DNA of 64,000 bases from Geobacillus subterraneus (GCF_001618685.1 NZ_CP014342.1:2480001-2544000); one strand, 5' to 3'. Positions 1 through 9,091 are shown, counted from the first letter of the stretch. The notes: generated from the sequence alone by a model not told the origin. Numbers and translations: made by a program.

Positions 1-279
1 CACCGCGGCACCAGGCGTAAACAGTACGGTCGTATGAAACGACGCCTCGATCCACTGGCCCATCGGACTATGTCGGCCAAACAAGACGACGAGCAAAAAA
101 CCGACGACCGACGGCGGCAACACGAGCGGCAACATAAACACCGTCTCCACCAACGTCTTGCCGCGAAACCGGCGGCGCGCCATCCGCTTCGCCGCCGCTG
201 TCCCTAAGACCGCGACAATCAAGCCAGCGAGGAGCGATACTTTGATCGATAACCAAACCGGTGACCAAAACGATGTCAT
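1..279 (-). CDS. modB: Molybdate ABC transporter permease ModB, N-terminal part (cut by window edge)
   Basis: The minus-strand frame from the ATG at 279 gives 93 residues with hydrophobic membrane segments and the run LPLVLPPSVVGFLLV, which is characteristic of ModB permeases. The family brings molybdate across the membrane together with ModA (binding protein) and ModC (ATPase). An AGAGAGG ribosome site lies just before the ATG. The rest lies outside the window. Molybdate feeds the molybdopterin cofactor of NarG encoded nearby, and the Fnr-like promoter upstream supports joint anaerobic control. Identity is strong; the substrate (molybdate rather than tungstate or sulfate) is inferred from family and context. 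Confidence 0.85.
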   Translation of the reverse strand, partial: MTSFWSPVWLSIKVSLLAGLIVAVLGTAAAKRMARRRFRGKTLVETVFMLPLVLPPSVVGFLLVVLFGRHSPMGQWIEASFHTTVLFTPGAAV

Positions 280-311
280 GAATCAACCTCTCTTTGCTAT
301 ATCCCCATCCT

Positions 312-354
312 ACTATACGGAAACGAGCAGGCAAACGCTGTGACACTGCTCACA
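312..354 (-). promoter_or_regulatory. Fnr-type class II promoter of modB
   Basis: A perfect palindrome TGTGA-CACTGC-TCACA lies at 339-354. On the minus strand a -10 box TATAGT occupies 317-312, with centres exactly 32 bp apart, as expected for an activator at -41.5. This would start transcription near 306, 27 bases before the modB ATG. Confidence 0.75.
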
Positions 355-428
355 TTGATTGTATCATATGGGCGGGGAAATCCGGTTTAGAAAAATTTGT
401 GACAACCTGCACAAAAAAAGTGACAAAC

Positions 429-472
429 GGTGATTTTTTTCACTCTGTCCTCACTGTGATGTTTTTTACAAT
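429..472 (+). promoter_or_regulatory. Fnr-type promoter of fnr with a second overlapping box
   Basis: GGTGA-N6-TCACT at 429-444 sits about 33 bp (centre to centre) upstream of a TACAAT -10 box at 467-472, the class II activator layout. A second near-palindrome TGTGA-N6-TTACA at 455-470 overlaps the -10 and could act as a repression or autoregulation site. The latter role is inference. Confidence 0.6.
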
Positions 473-503
473 AGAAGCAGCCGAACAAATGGAGGTGTCG
501 ATC

Positions 504-1214
504 ATGCAACGGCCAAGCCAACCAGTGGAGAAACGCGATTTTTCCCTCTTGCGCTCGTGGCTGCAATCGTCGAAAAAAGTGATTCCGCTTCGCAAACATT
601 CGTTTTTGTTTCAAGAAGGGATGCCGGCCAATGAGCTGTATTTGATTCTTTCCGGTAAAGTGCAAGTAAGCAAAATTTGCCCGGACGGAAAAGAAATGTG
701 TTTCCGCATTTGTGGAAGCGGGGAAATTGTCGGCGAGCTGACGCTGTTTACGAACGACCCGCGCTATTTATTGACCGCCAAAGTGATTGAACCGGGCGAG
801 GCAGCGGTGATGAATAAAAACGAACTCGAAGAGCAGTTGCTGATCAATCCCACCCTTACCCTTGAATATATGCGCTGGATGAGCAAGCATGCCCGGCGGA
901 CGCAGACGAAGTTTCGCGACTTGATGATGAACGGCAAAAAAGGGGCGCTCTATTCGACGCTCATTCGCCTATGCAACAGCTATGGCGTCCCGCTTGAAGA
1001 TGGGAGTATTTTCATTGATGTGACGTTAAAAAACCAAGACTTAGCCAACTTTTGCGGCACGACACGCGAAAGCGTCAATCGGATGCTCAATGCGTTAAAG
1101 CAAGATGGGGTTATTTCCATGAAGAGGGGGAGAATCACCATCCACGACTTGAACTATTTAAAAACGGAAATCCAATGCGAAGATTGCCCACCAGATATTT
1201 GCTGCATTGAATGA
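504..1214 (+). CDS. fnr: Anaerobic regulator Fnr, Bacillus type, [4Fe-4S] oxygen sensor
   Basis: A 236-residue Crp/Fnr family protein: cyclic-nucleotide-type beta-barrel (about 20-130), dimer helix, and a winged HTH with the recognition helix RESVNR near 188-193. The C-terminus carries C225, C228, C233 and C234, and D139 is present. This matches the Bacillus subtilis arrangement in which three C-terminal cysteines plus an aspartate bind the [4Fe-4S] cluster, unlike the N-terminal cysteines of enterobacterial FNR. The start is set by GGAGGTG six bases before ATG 504; a longer frame upstream has no such site. It should activate the palindromic promoters found throughout the left 24 kb, including its own. 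Confidence 0.93.
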   Translation: MQRPSQPVEKRDFSLLRSWLQSSKKVIPLRKHSFLFQEGMPANELYLILSGKVQVSKICPDGKEMCFRICGSGEIVGELTLFTNDPRYLLTAKVIEPGEAAVMNKNELEEQLLINPTLTLEYMRWMSKHARRTQTKFRDLMMNGKKGALYSTLIRLCNSYGVPLEDGSIFIDVTLKNQDLANFCGTTRESVNRMLNALKQDGVISMKRGRITIHDLNYLKTEIQCEDCPPDICCIE

Positions 1215-1222
1215 AATTTAGC

Positions 1223-1267
1223 GGGCTGTCATAAAAGAGTTGCCAAGCGGCTCTTTATGGACAGCCC
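1223..1267. terminator. Bidirectional terminator between fnr and narI
   Basis: A long stem with arms GGGCTGTCATAAAAGAG and CTCTTTATGGACAGCCC (small imperfections) lies between the convergent ends of fnr and narI and can serve both strands. Confidence 0.7.
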
Positions 1268-1277
1268 TGCTCTTTCA

Positions 1278-1970
1278 CTAAATTTTTTTCGCCCGCATCC
1301 GGCGATAGACGACGTAATGCCGGTTTAAATATGTCAGCGGGACGCTCCATACATGAACGAGGCGGGTGAACGGCCAAATGCCAAATAACAGCAAGGCAGA
1401 GAGAATATGAATTTGAAATCCAATCGGCGCATCGCTGACGAGCTGCGGCAGCGGCCGAAACGTTAAAATACCGCGAAACCAAGGGCCGATCGTATCCCGA
1501 TAGTCAAACGTCCCACCGGTCGCTGTATATCCAACCGTATTTGTAAACCCTGTCAAAATGACTATCGTTAATAGCAGCAATACAACAAGATCGCTTTTGC
1601 TGCTATGGCGGAGAAGGCGGCGAACGCTCAACCGCCGCCATAAAAGCAACACCACCCCAATCACAGTCGCGACCCCGGCGGCGCCGCCAAACCAGACCGC
1701 CCCAAAATGGTACATCTCCTCTGTAATCCCGATTGATTCATAAAATGCCTTTGGAACTAAAATGCCGGCAACATGGCCAAGAAACACGAAGAGAATGCCC
1801 CAATGAAACAGAACGCTTCCCCAACGCAACCGCCGTTTCTCAAGAAACTCACTTGACTTCGCCGACCAGCCAAACTGATCAGTATTGTAACGGTAAATAT
1901 GGCCGGCAACAAATAATGTCAACATAATATACGGATAGATCACCCAAAGGAACTGGTCAAGCAACGTCAT
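1278..1970 (-). CDS. narI: Respiratory nitrate reductase gamma subunit (cytochrome b)
   Basis: A 230-residue membrane protein with about five spans and histidine pairs in the second and last helices, the ligands of the two b hemes in NarI. It oxidises quinol at the membrane and passes electrons to NarH. It is the last gene of the leftward nar operon; its ATG overlaps the narJ stop (ATGA), implying translational coupling. Length agrees with the Bacillus homologue. Confidence 0.95.
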   Translation of the reverse strand: MTLLDQFLWVIYPYIMLTLFVAGHIYRYNTDQFGWSAKSSEFLEKRRLRWGSVLFHWGILFVFLGHVAGILVPKAFYESIGITEEMYHFGAVWFGGAAGVATVIGVVLLLWRRLSVRRLLRHSSKSDLVVLLLLTIVILTGFTNTVGYTATGGTFDYRDTIGPWFRGILTFRPLPQLVSDAPIGFQIHILSALLLFGIWPFTRLVHVWSVPLTYLNRHYVVYRRMRAKKI

Positions 1971-2533
1971 GTGGCCTCCTCCGCTCTCATTGGAATATCC
2001 GCCCCATTTGTTTCTTCCAGAAATGCGTCCATGCCTGCAAGACAGCCGTCCAAAACAAAGAAATACGGGTGGTTAACCTCCTGCAGCCTGTCCGCCAACC
2101 CCTTGATGGCTTTGTGGTGGGCGAGAAGGACGTTTTTCGCATCGTTGACTGGGGCGACAGCGGCAAACTCGAGCATAAGCGGCAAGTAATCCGGCAGCTC
2201 ATCCTCTGTCAATTCCAAACCTGCACGACGAAATGCTTCTTTTAGTTTTAACAGCGCTTGGCCGCGCTCTTTTTGATCGCCAAACAAGTAGTACGTAAGA
2301 TACATCGTCGTTCGATCGCTCAAATCAAATGTTCGCACATAGAGCTCGCACAGCTCGTCGATCGCTTTTGTTTTCGCGTGGTCAAGAAACTGTAAAAACC
2401 GTTTGCGGGCTGTATGGTTGGCGAGCTTGGAAATTTCATAAAACAGCTGCTCATCTTCCAGCCATTCTCGTTCCGGGTACTGCAGCAAAATGGAAGCGAG
2501 CTTACATAGTTTCTGATGCTCTTCCACCCTCAT
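1967..2533 (-). CDS. narJ: Nitrate reductase assembly chaperone NarJ
   Basis: 188 residues from ATG 2533, beginning MRVEEHQKLCKLAS, with the all-helical TorD/NarJ-type fold and the conserved acidic stretch around PDYLPLMLEF. NarJ helps insert the molybdenum cofactor into NarG and holds NarGH until it docks on NarI. The start is chosen at a G-rich ribosome site (GGGGGG) directly upstream and overlaps the narH 3' end by 32 bases; a longer upstream extension would be an artefact of reading through narH. The stop overlaps narI by four bases. Confidence 0.92.
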   Translation of the reverse strand: MRVEEHQKLCKLASILLQYPEREWLEDEQLFYEISKLANHTARKRFLQFLDHAKTKAIDELCELYVRTFDLSDRTTMYLTYYLFGDQKERGQALLKLKEAFRRAGLELTEDELPDYLPLMLEFAAVAPVNDAKNVLLAHHKAIKGLADRLQEVNHPYFFVLDGCLAGMDAFLEETNGADIPMRAEEAT

Positions 2534-4034
2534 CCCCCCAATCAAACGAGTAAAAACGTTCCGCATCATATTCAGAGCAACCGGAACAAGACTCCATAAA
2601 CGCATAGCCGGCCGTCCCTTGACCGTAAAACGCGTTGCCGGCCTTTTCCCGATGGGAAGACGGAATGACATAACGGTCGGAATATTTCGCGACAGCCGAA
2701 AGCTTATACATTTCCTTGACCGTATGTTCATCCATGCCGACTTTCTCGAGGATACTCCGGTCTGGCTCTTTTCCTAGGTTTACCGCCCGCATGTAGCTGC
2801 GCATGGCCACCATTTTTTTCAGCACCGTGCGGATGACCTCCGTGTCACCGGCAGCCAACAAATTAGCCAAATACTCAATTGGAATGCGCATTTGGTCAAT
2901 CGCCGGAAAAATGACATGCGGATGAATGTCGTCCAACCCGCCGTCAAACGCCCCCATGATCGGACTGAGCGGCGGAATGTACCAAACCATTGGCAACGTC
3001 CGGTATTCCGGGTGAAGCGGGAGCGCGATCTTTTGCTCGACGGCAAGTTTATAAACCGGTGAGCGTTGCGCTGCTTCAATCCAATCGTCCGTATACCCCG
3101 CTTCACGTGCTGCTTCAATCACGTCTGGATCATACGGATTTAAAAAGATGCGCAAATGGGCATGGTACAGCTCTTTTTCATCTTGGACCGAAGCGGCCGC
3201 CTCGACTTGATCCAAATCGTAAAACACGATGCCGATGTAACGGAGCCGGCCGACGCACGTTTCTGAACAAACTGTCGGCAATCCTGCTTCCATACGCGGA
3301 AAACAAAACGTGCATTTCTCCGCCTTATGCGTTTTCCAATTAAAGTATACTTTTTTATACGGACAGCCGGTCACACAAAACCGCCAGCTCCGGCACGCGT
3401 CATGGTCAACAAGCACAATGCCGTCCTCATCCCGCTTATAAATCGCCCCTGACGGACAAGAAGAGACGCAAGGCGGGTTTAAACAATGTTCGCAAATGCG
3501 CGGCAAATACATCATAAACGTTTGTTCGAACTCAAATTTCACTTTTTCTTCAATGCCTTTTACGTTCGGATCGCGTTTTCCTGTTTCATATACCCCGGCC
3601 AAGTCGTCTTCCCAGTTCGGCCCCCACGTGATGTCCATGTATTCGCCGGTCAGCTGTGACTTAGGCCGGGCGACAGGCTGGTGCTCCCCTTCCGGACGAT
3701 TGATCAGCTGTTCATAATCGTATGTCCAAGGCTCATAGTAATCGTCGATCACCGTCATATTCGGGTTGTAAAACAGGTTTAACAGTTTATTCACCCGGCC
3801 GCCGGCGCGCAGCTCGAGCTTCCCATCTTTGAGCACCCAGCCGCCTTTATGCCCGTCCTGGTTTTCCCATTCTTTCGGATAACCGATGCCCGGTTTTGTT
3901 TCCACATTGTTCCACCACATATATTCCGCCCCAGGGCGGTTCGTCCATGTATTGTTGCATGTAATGCTGCATGTGTGGCAACCGATGCACTTGTCCAAAT
4001 TCATGACCATCCCGAACTGCGCTCTAACTCTCAA
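2502..4034 (-). CDS. narH: Respiratory nitrate reductase beta subunit (Fe-S)
   Basis: About 510 residues with four ferredoxin-like cysteine groups: CIGCHTCSITC near residue 16, CEHC-x3-C-x3-C, a group in which a tryptophan replaces the second cysteine (CRSWRFC, the 3Fe-4S site), and CTFC with a distal C-x3-C. It relays electrons from NarI heme to NarG. The start is taken as TTG 4034, giving MRVRAQFGMVMNLDKC, which matches the family N-terminus; TTG 4058 is also open but has no ribosome site. It overlaps the narG stop by 11 bases. Confidence 0.93.
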   Translation of the reverse strand: MRVRAQFGMVMNLDKCIGCHTCSITCNNTWTNRPGAEYMWWNNVETKPGIGYPKEWENQDGHKGGWVLKDGKLELRAGGRVNKLLNLFYNPNMTVIDDYYEPWTYDYEQLINRPEGEHQPVARPKSQLTGEYMDITWGPNWEDDLAGVYETGKRDPNVKGIEEKVKFEFEQTFMMYLPRICEHCLNPPCVSSCPSGAIYKRDEDGIVLVDHDACRSWRFCVTGCPYKKVYFNWKTHKAEKCTFCFPRMEAGLPTVCSETCVGRLRYIGIVFYDLDQVEAAASVQDEKELYHAHLRIFLNPYDPDVIEAAREAGYTDDWIEAAQRSPVYKLAVEQKIALPLHPEYRTLPMVWYIPPLSPIMGAFDGGLDDIHPHVIFPAIDQMRIPIEYLANLLAAGDTEVIRTVLKKMVAMRSYMRAVNLGKEPDRSILEKVGMDEHTVKEMYKLSAVAKYSDRYVIPSSHREKAGNAFYGQGTAGYAFMESCSGCSEYDAERFYSFDWGDEGGRASETM

Positions 4035-7000
4035 GCCAATCCACTTCCCTTTTTTCAAGTTTGCGGATCATCACTTGCTCATCCCGCTGATTTCCTGTCG
4101 GTCCATAATAATTGAAGCCATAGCTTAATTGTGCATAACCGCCGATCATTTGCGTCGGTTTGACATGGATGCGGGTTGGGCTGTTGAACGTGCCGCCGCG
4201 CAGTTTGCTGATTGGCGAGCCGGGCACGTTAATATGACGTTCCTGCACATGGTACATAAACGCGACCCCACGCGGCAAGCGATGGCTGACGACCGCCCGG
4301 GCAACGACCACCCCGTTGCGGTTGTACATTTCGATCCAGTCGTTGTCAGCAATGCCGGCTTCTGCGGCATCTTCTTTGTTCATCCAGACATGTGGACCGC
4401 CGCGGAACATCGTCAGCATCGGCAGGGTATCTCCGTATGTGCTGTGGTATGACCACTTAAAGTGTGGCGTCAAATAACGAAGAGTGAGTTCTTTGCCGCT
4501 GACTTCCGGACGCCGGTCATGGCCGTAAAAAGCAAGCTTTCTGAGCGGCGCTTTAAACGTCGGCAATTCTTCTCCAAACTCAAACATAAGCTCATGATCC
4601 AAGTAAAAATGCTGCCTTCCTGTCAACGTCCGCCAAGGAATCAACCGTTCGACGTTCGTCGTAAACGGAGAGTAGCGACGGTTTCCGGTTTCGCTTCCGC
4701 TAAAGACAGGAGTGGTCAACACTTGCCGCGGTTGGGCAGTGATCGCCTGAAAGGTAATATGTTCCTCAGCCCGCTCAATGACTAAATCTTTTAACGGCTG
4801 CATCGTCTTTTTCTCCATTTCTCCCCATGCCTTGAGCGCTAAGGAACCGTTCGTTGTACTTGAAAGCGCCAAAATAGCTTCGGCAGCATCCCGGTCTGTC
4901 AACAAACTCGGACAATCTTTATACGGACCTTCCAACGCCGAAGAGCCGAGCGTATCAAGTAGCCATTTGTATTCTTCCCTGGCGTCCCAGCTGAGCCCTT
5001 TCGCCCCGATTTGTTCACGAACCATCGGACCAAGCGCCACAAACTTGTTGTATACTTCCTTATAATCCCGCTCTACAATATGCAAGCGCGGGAAATTCAC
5101 CCCCGGAACCGGCTCTGCCGCTCCTTCTTTCCAATCGTTTACGACCCCAAACGGCTGTGCGATCTCATCGCGCGTATCATGCAACAGCGGGGTAGCGACA
5201 ACATCTGACACCGGCTTAGAAAAATAGCGGACAGCCAGCTCAGAAAATGTTTTGGCTAATCCTTTAAAAAAGTCCCAATCCGATTTTGCTTCCCACGGTG
5301 GGGCAATGGCGGGATTGAACGGATGGACAAACGGGTGCATGTCCGTGCTGCTGACATCATACTTCTCATACCATGTCGCGGCCGGGAGAACGATGTCCGA
5401 ATACAGTCCGGTTCCGGCCATGCGGAAATCGATATTGACCATTAAATCCAGTTTGCCTTCCGGCGCGTTCTCATCCCAAACGATCTCACTCGTTTTCAAG
5501 TCATCATTTTGTTCGCTGAAATTCGCATGATGGGTGCCGAGCAAATGTTTTAAAAAGTATTCATGCCCTTTTGCCGAACTGCCGATGAGATTTGCGCGCC
5601 AGACAAACATCACGCGCGGAAAATTAATCGGATCGGACGGGTTTTCAATGGCAAATTTAATGTTTCCTTTTTTGATTTGCTGAACGACATATTGAACCGC
5701 TTCCTCGTTCGTCTTTGCGTTCGCCTGTTCCACTAGCGCAATGCTGTTGGCGTTAAACTGCGGATAAAACGGAAGCCAGCCTAGCCGGGCGGCCAAATAA
5801 TTGTAATCGCCGCCATGTTGGTAGCGCGGCTTGTCAACGAGCGGGGAGACGTGTTCATCCATGCTTTGATCTTCATATTTCCACTGTTCGGTGACAAAGT
5901 AGAAAAACGACGTCCCGTTTTGCAGCCGCGGCGGTCCTCCCCAGTCACGGGCCATGGCGATCGTCTGCCAGCCCTCAAGCGGGCGCACTTTTTCTTGACC
6001 GACATAATGCGCCCAGCCGCCGCCGTTAACTCCTTGTGATCCGGTCAACAAGACAAGGTTTAAAATTGCCCGGTAGATGGTATCGGAATGATACCAATGG
6101 TTAATGCCCGATCCCATGACGATCATGGAGCGTCCTTTGGAATCGAGGGCATTTTGGGCAAACTCGCGGGCAATTTGCGCCGCCGTCTTTCGATCAATGC
6201 CAGTGATCGCCTCCTGCCATGCCGGCGTGTATGGCTTCATGTCATCGTAATCGGCCGGATAATCACCAGGCAGCCCGCGGTTGACGCCCATTTTGGCAAG
6301 CAACAAGTCAAATACTGTCGTGACATACACCGTCTCCCCGTTTTGCTTAATGGCCTTGACCGGCACTCCGCGTTCGAACACCGTCTTATTTCCTGCCTCA
6401 AAGTGCGGAAACTGCACGACGACGACATCATCTTGCTGGCCAAGGAACGTCAAAGCCGGGCGGATTCCGATTCGTTTATTGTCCATATCGTTCAGCTGCA
6501 AATTCCAATTCCCGCTGTTCTCCCAACGATGGCCAATCGTCCCGTTCGGCACGGCAAACGTCTTTGATTGCTCATCCCAAACAATCGTTTTCCATTCCGC
6601 ATACTGAAGCGGCATGCCAAGGTCGCTCGCCCGCAAAAAGCGGCCGGCGGTATAACGATCCCCCTGTTTGTTCAGCATGACTAAAAAGGGCAAATCGGTG
6701 TATGTTTTAACATAATCAGAAAAATAATCAGCGGATTGATCGACATAAAACTCTTTTAAAATGACGTGGGTCATCGCCATTGCCAACGCTCCGTCCATTC
6801 CCGGCTGCACCGGCAGCCAGTTGTCGGCAAACTTCACAAATTCAGCATAGTCAGGGCTAATAGCGACGACTTTTGTCCCCCGGTAGCGCACCTCAACGTA
6901 AAAATGGGCATCCGGGGTGCGCGTTTGCGGCAAGTTCGATCCCCAGACAATCATGTAGCTTGAGTTAAACCAGTCTGAACTTTCCGGGACGTCTGTCTGT

Positions 7001-7707
7001 TCCCCCCATATTTGCGGAGAAGCCGGCGGCAAATCGGCATACCAGTCATAAAAGCTGAGCAAGGCGCCGCCGATCAAATTCAAAAACCGCGCCCCGGCCG
7101 CATAGCTGACCATCGACATCGCCGGAATTGGTGAAAACCCAAAAATGCGATCCGGCCCGTACGTTTGAATCGTATACATCAGTGACGCGGCGATCATCGT
7201 ATAAACGTCATCCCATTTCGCCCGCACGAACCCGCCTTTTCCACGGGCGCGTTTATACCGTTTCGCTTTTCCCGGATCTTCGACAATCGACTTCCACGCG
7301 GCTACGGGATCACCTTCTTGTTGCAGCGCTTCTTTCCAAAGCCGCAACAGCACCCCGCGCACATACGGATAGCGGACGCGAAGCGGGCTGTATGTATACC
7401 AGGAAAAACTCGCTCCCCTCGGACAGCCGCGCGGCTCATACTCCGGCATATCGGGGCCTGTTGTCGGGTAGTCGGTTTGCTGCGTCTCCCATGCGATTAT
7501 GCCGTCTTTCACATGCACTTTCCAGCTGCACGAACCTGTGCAATTGACCCCATGGGTTGTACGAACCACTTTATCATGTTGCCAGCGGCGGCGGTATGTT
7601 TTCTCTACGTCCCGCCCGTATGGCGACAACTCGGCGTGGCCGGCGATTTTTCCCGACCGACCGAAATACTTCAGTTTGCGCAAAAGCGGGGCAGGTTTTT
7701 CGTTCAT
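4024..7707 (-). CDS. narG: Respiratory nitrate reductase alpha subunit (Mo-bisMGD)
   Basis: 1227 residues, the expected length. The FS0 cluster ligands H52, C56, C60 and C95 fit the NarG spacing, and the molybdenum-binding aspartate region WGSNLPQTRTPDAHF is present. It reduces nitrate to nitrite on the cytoplasmic side of the membrane as part of NarGHI. The N-terminus lacks an export signal, as usual for NarG. AAAGGAG lies ahead of ATG 7707. It follows the hemerythrin-like gene by 31 bases, so the operon order is hemerythrin-like, narG, narH, narJ, narI. Confidence 0.97.
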   Translation of the reverse strand: MNEKPAPLLRKLKYFGRSGKIAGHAELSPYGRDVEKTYRRRWQHDKVVRTTHGVNCTGSCSWKVHVKDGIIAWETQQTDYPTTGPDMPEYEPRGCPRGASFSWYTYSPLRVRYPYVRGVLLRLWKEALQQEGDPVAAWKSIVEDPGKAKRYKRARGKGGFVRAKWDDVYTMIAASLMYTIQTYGPDRIFGFSPIPAMSMVSYAAGARFLNLIGGALLSFYDWYADLPPASPQIWGEQTDVPESSDWFNSSYMIVWGSNLPQTRTPDAHFYVEVRYRGTKVVAISPDYAEFVKFADNWLPVQPGMDGALAMAMTHVILKEFYVDQSADYFSDYVKTYTDLPFLVMLNKQGDRYTAGRFLRASDLGMPLQYAEWKTIVWDEQSKTFAVPNGTIGHRWENSGNWNLQLNDMDNKRIGIRPALTFLGQQDDVVVVQFPHFEAGNKTVFERGVPVKAIKQNGETVYVTTVFDLLLAKMGVNRGLPGDYPADYDDMKPYTPAWQEAITGIDRKTAAQIAREFAQNALDSKGRSMIVMGSGINHWYHSDTIYRAILNLVLLTGSQGVNGGGWAHYVGQEKVRPLEGWQTIAMARDWGGPPRLQNGTSFFYFVTEQWKYEDQSMDEHVSPLVDKPRYQHGGDYNYLAARLGWLPFYPQFNANSIALVEQANAKTNEEAVQYVVQQIKKGNIKFAIENPSDPINFPRVMFVWRANLIGSSAKGHEYFLKHLLGTHHANFSEQNDDLKTSEIVWDENAPEGKLDLMVNIDFRMAGTGLYSDIVLPAATWYEKYDVSSTDMHPFVHPFNPAIAPPWEAKSDWDFFKGLAKTFSELAVRYFSKPVSDVVATPLLHDTRDEIAQPFGVVNDWKEGAAEPVPGVNFPRLHIVERDYKEVYNKFVALGPMVREQIGAKGLSWDAREEYKWLLDTLGSSALEGPYKDCPSLLTDRDAAEAILALSSTTNGSLALKAWGEMEKKTMQPLKDLVIERAEEHITFQAITAQPRQVLTTPVFSGSETGNRRYSPFTTNVERLIPWRTLTGRQHFYLDHELMFEFGEELPTFKAPLRKLAFYGHDRRPEVSGKELTLRYLTPHFKWSYHSTYGDTLPMLTMFRGGPHVWMNKEDAAEAGIADNDWIEMYNRNGVVVARAVVSHRLPRGVAFMYHVQERHINVPGSPISKLRGGTFNSPTRIHVKPTQMIGGYAQLSYGFNYYGPTGNQRDEQVMIRKLEKREVDWLES

Positions 7708-7738
7708 TTTGGTTTATCTCTCCTTTCTTTCCCTTGAA

Positions 7739-8146
7739 CTAAAAGAGCAATGCCTCTTCATCAGCGCTATGGATGCGGTTAATGTGAAGCAATGCGTGAA
7801 AGCGGGTCAACACCTCGCGGTCAATCTGTTCTGACAACCGCTGCCTAATTTCAGCAATTAACGTTCTCATCATGTCATGGTCACGTTTGAGCTGCGCGAT
7901 CGTTTCGGACAACTCCTTTCTCTCCTCTGCTTTTTCGCGGTAAAAGCCTTCTTCTTCTGCTTCCGCATGAGCAATGATCCGTGTTTCCCAGTGCTCTACA
8001 AGGGCATCCGCCACTTCAGCGGCATGCTCACAACGCCCATCGGTATACAATGTTTCCAACAGTTCAGTCAGGCGCTTCGCTTCGGCAAAGGCGCCATGAT
8101 GAATAGAACGATGCGCTTCCAATTTTCTTAGTGACGGTCCGCTCAT
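7739..8146 (-). CDS. Hemerythrin-like (HHE) domain protein, first gene of the nar operon
   Basis: 135 residues, all-helical. Histidines at HRSIHH, HWETRIIAH-AEAEEE, RDHD and HINRIH-SADEE are spaced like the iron ligands of hemerythrin-like domains, which bind a di-iron centre and sense or bind O2 or NO. Its position as promoter-proximal gene, only 31 bases ahead of narG, suggests a role linked to nitrate respiration, for example protection from or sensing of NO or O2; that role is inferred. No membrane segment or signal peptide is seen. Confidence 0.75.
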   Translation of the reverse strand: MSGPSLRKLEAHRSIHHGAFAEAKRLTELLETLYTDGRCEHAAEVADALVEHWETRIIAHAEAEEEGFYREKAEERKELSETIAQLKRDHDMMRTLIAEIRQRLSEQIDREVLTRFHALLHINRIHSADEEALLF

Positions 8147-8253
8147 TTCATCATCTCACTTCCCTATTTGTACCGATTTCCTCTATTCACCTACAATTTC
8201 CAAACAACGAACAAATTATGCAGAAACGAAAAAAGATATTCCTTATATTTCTA

Positions 8254-8297
8254 TGTGACGATATTCACATACATTGCGCATATTAGTTGTTTAAAAT
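8254..8297 (+). promoter_or_regulatory. Fnr box between the nar operon and the acetolactate synthase remnant
   Basis: Perfect TGTGA-CGATAT-TCACA at 8254-8269. On the plus strand a TAAAAT -10 box at 8292-8297 lies 33 bp away (centre to centre), giving a class II promoter for the remnant gene at 8326. The box is also the only clear one upstream of the leftward nar operon (start 8146); a CATAAT at 8220-8215 is a possible but less well spaced -10 for that direction. Confidence 0.7.
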
Positions 8298-8325
8298 ATA
8301 AGAAAATTAAAAAGAAGGTGACGAA

Positions 8326-8982
8326 ATGGTTCATCCTCTTACACGCCTTGGAGTCGATGTACTTCTCGAATCGTTGGCTGTTCAAGGGATCACCCATATG
8401 TTTGGCTGCTGCCATGAAAGCATGCTGCCTGTCCGTTATGCGCTACACTCTTATCCTTGCCTGTCATATATCGAAATGAAACATGAACAGGCGGTTGTTC
8501 ATGCCGCAGACGGCTACGCCCGCGCTTCAGGGAGACTCGGCGTGGCGATCATCGGGTCGGGAATCACAAACAGCATTACTGGAATCGCCACCGCCTTAAG
8601 CGATTCTGTACCGCTCCTTGTCATTATTGGACGGCCCTCACCGAACGATCATTTATACGCTCCCGATCTCGACATATTCCCGATTAAAATCGCCGTTTTG
8701 AACAACGGCTACTTAGGAATGGTGCGTCAATGGCAGGAACTGTTTTACCAAGGGCGTTATTCAGCAGTAAAGATTACATCCCCGGATTTTGTCAAGCTTG
8801 CCAAAGCGTACGGAGCCATAGGATCTGCAGCCGATTCGGAAGAAGAGGCGGAAAGGATCATCAAAAACGCGTTAACAAACGATGGGCCAGTCTTGCTTGA
8901 TTTCAATATTGCTGAGGAAGAAAACGTCTATCCGATCGTTCCCCCCGGACAAAGCAACGATCAAGCCATTTTGACCCGTTGA
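8326..8982 (+). pseudogene. Acetolactate synthase-like protein with large in-frame internal deletion
   Basis: An open frame of 218 residues. Residues 1 to about 105 match the N-terminal thiamine-pyrophosphate domain of acetolactate synthase large subunits (EQAVVHAADGYARASG, then SGITNSITGIATALSD). Residues from about 118 match the far C-terminal part (KIAVLNNGYLGMVRQWQELF). The middle of roughly 350 residues, including the FAD/beta domain and the GDG metal motif, is absent, so the usual ~570-residue enzyme cannot form. The frame is kept across the joint and an AAGGTG ribosome site, an Fnr-type promoter and a terminator remain. Most likely a remnant; a retained small protein is possible. Confidence 0.75.
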
Positions 8983-8996
8983 CTTACCTTTAATGC

Positions 8997-9040
8997 AAAA
9001 AGCGCCGGCCAACAAACAACTGCGGACGCTTTTTTCTTTT
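8997..9040 (+). terminator. Rho-independent terminator after the acetolactate synthase remnant
   Basis: AAAAAGCG-CCG pairs with CGG-CGCTTTTTT across a loop, followed by further T residues. Confidence 0.7.
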
Positions 9041-9049
9041 TTGATGGAA

Positions 9050-9091
9050 AGTGACATGCATCACTTCGTTTTCTCTCAATCTCTCTATAAT
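9050..9091 (+). promoter_or_regulatory. Fnr-type promoter pointing antisense into nirK
   Basis: AGTGA-CATGCA-TCACT at 9050-9065 with a consensus TATAAT at 9086-9091, 31 bp centre to centre. It reads rightward into the 3' end of the oppositely oriented nirK. No sense gene follows it within the next kilobase. Confidence 0.55.

Noticed and set aside
8326-8982. A functional thiamine-diphosphate enzyme
   Set aside because: The central ~350 residues including the cofactor metal motif are missing, so catalysis as acetolactate synthase is not possible.
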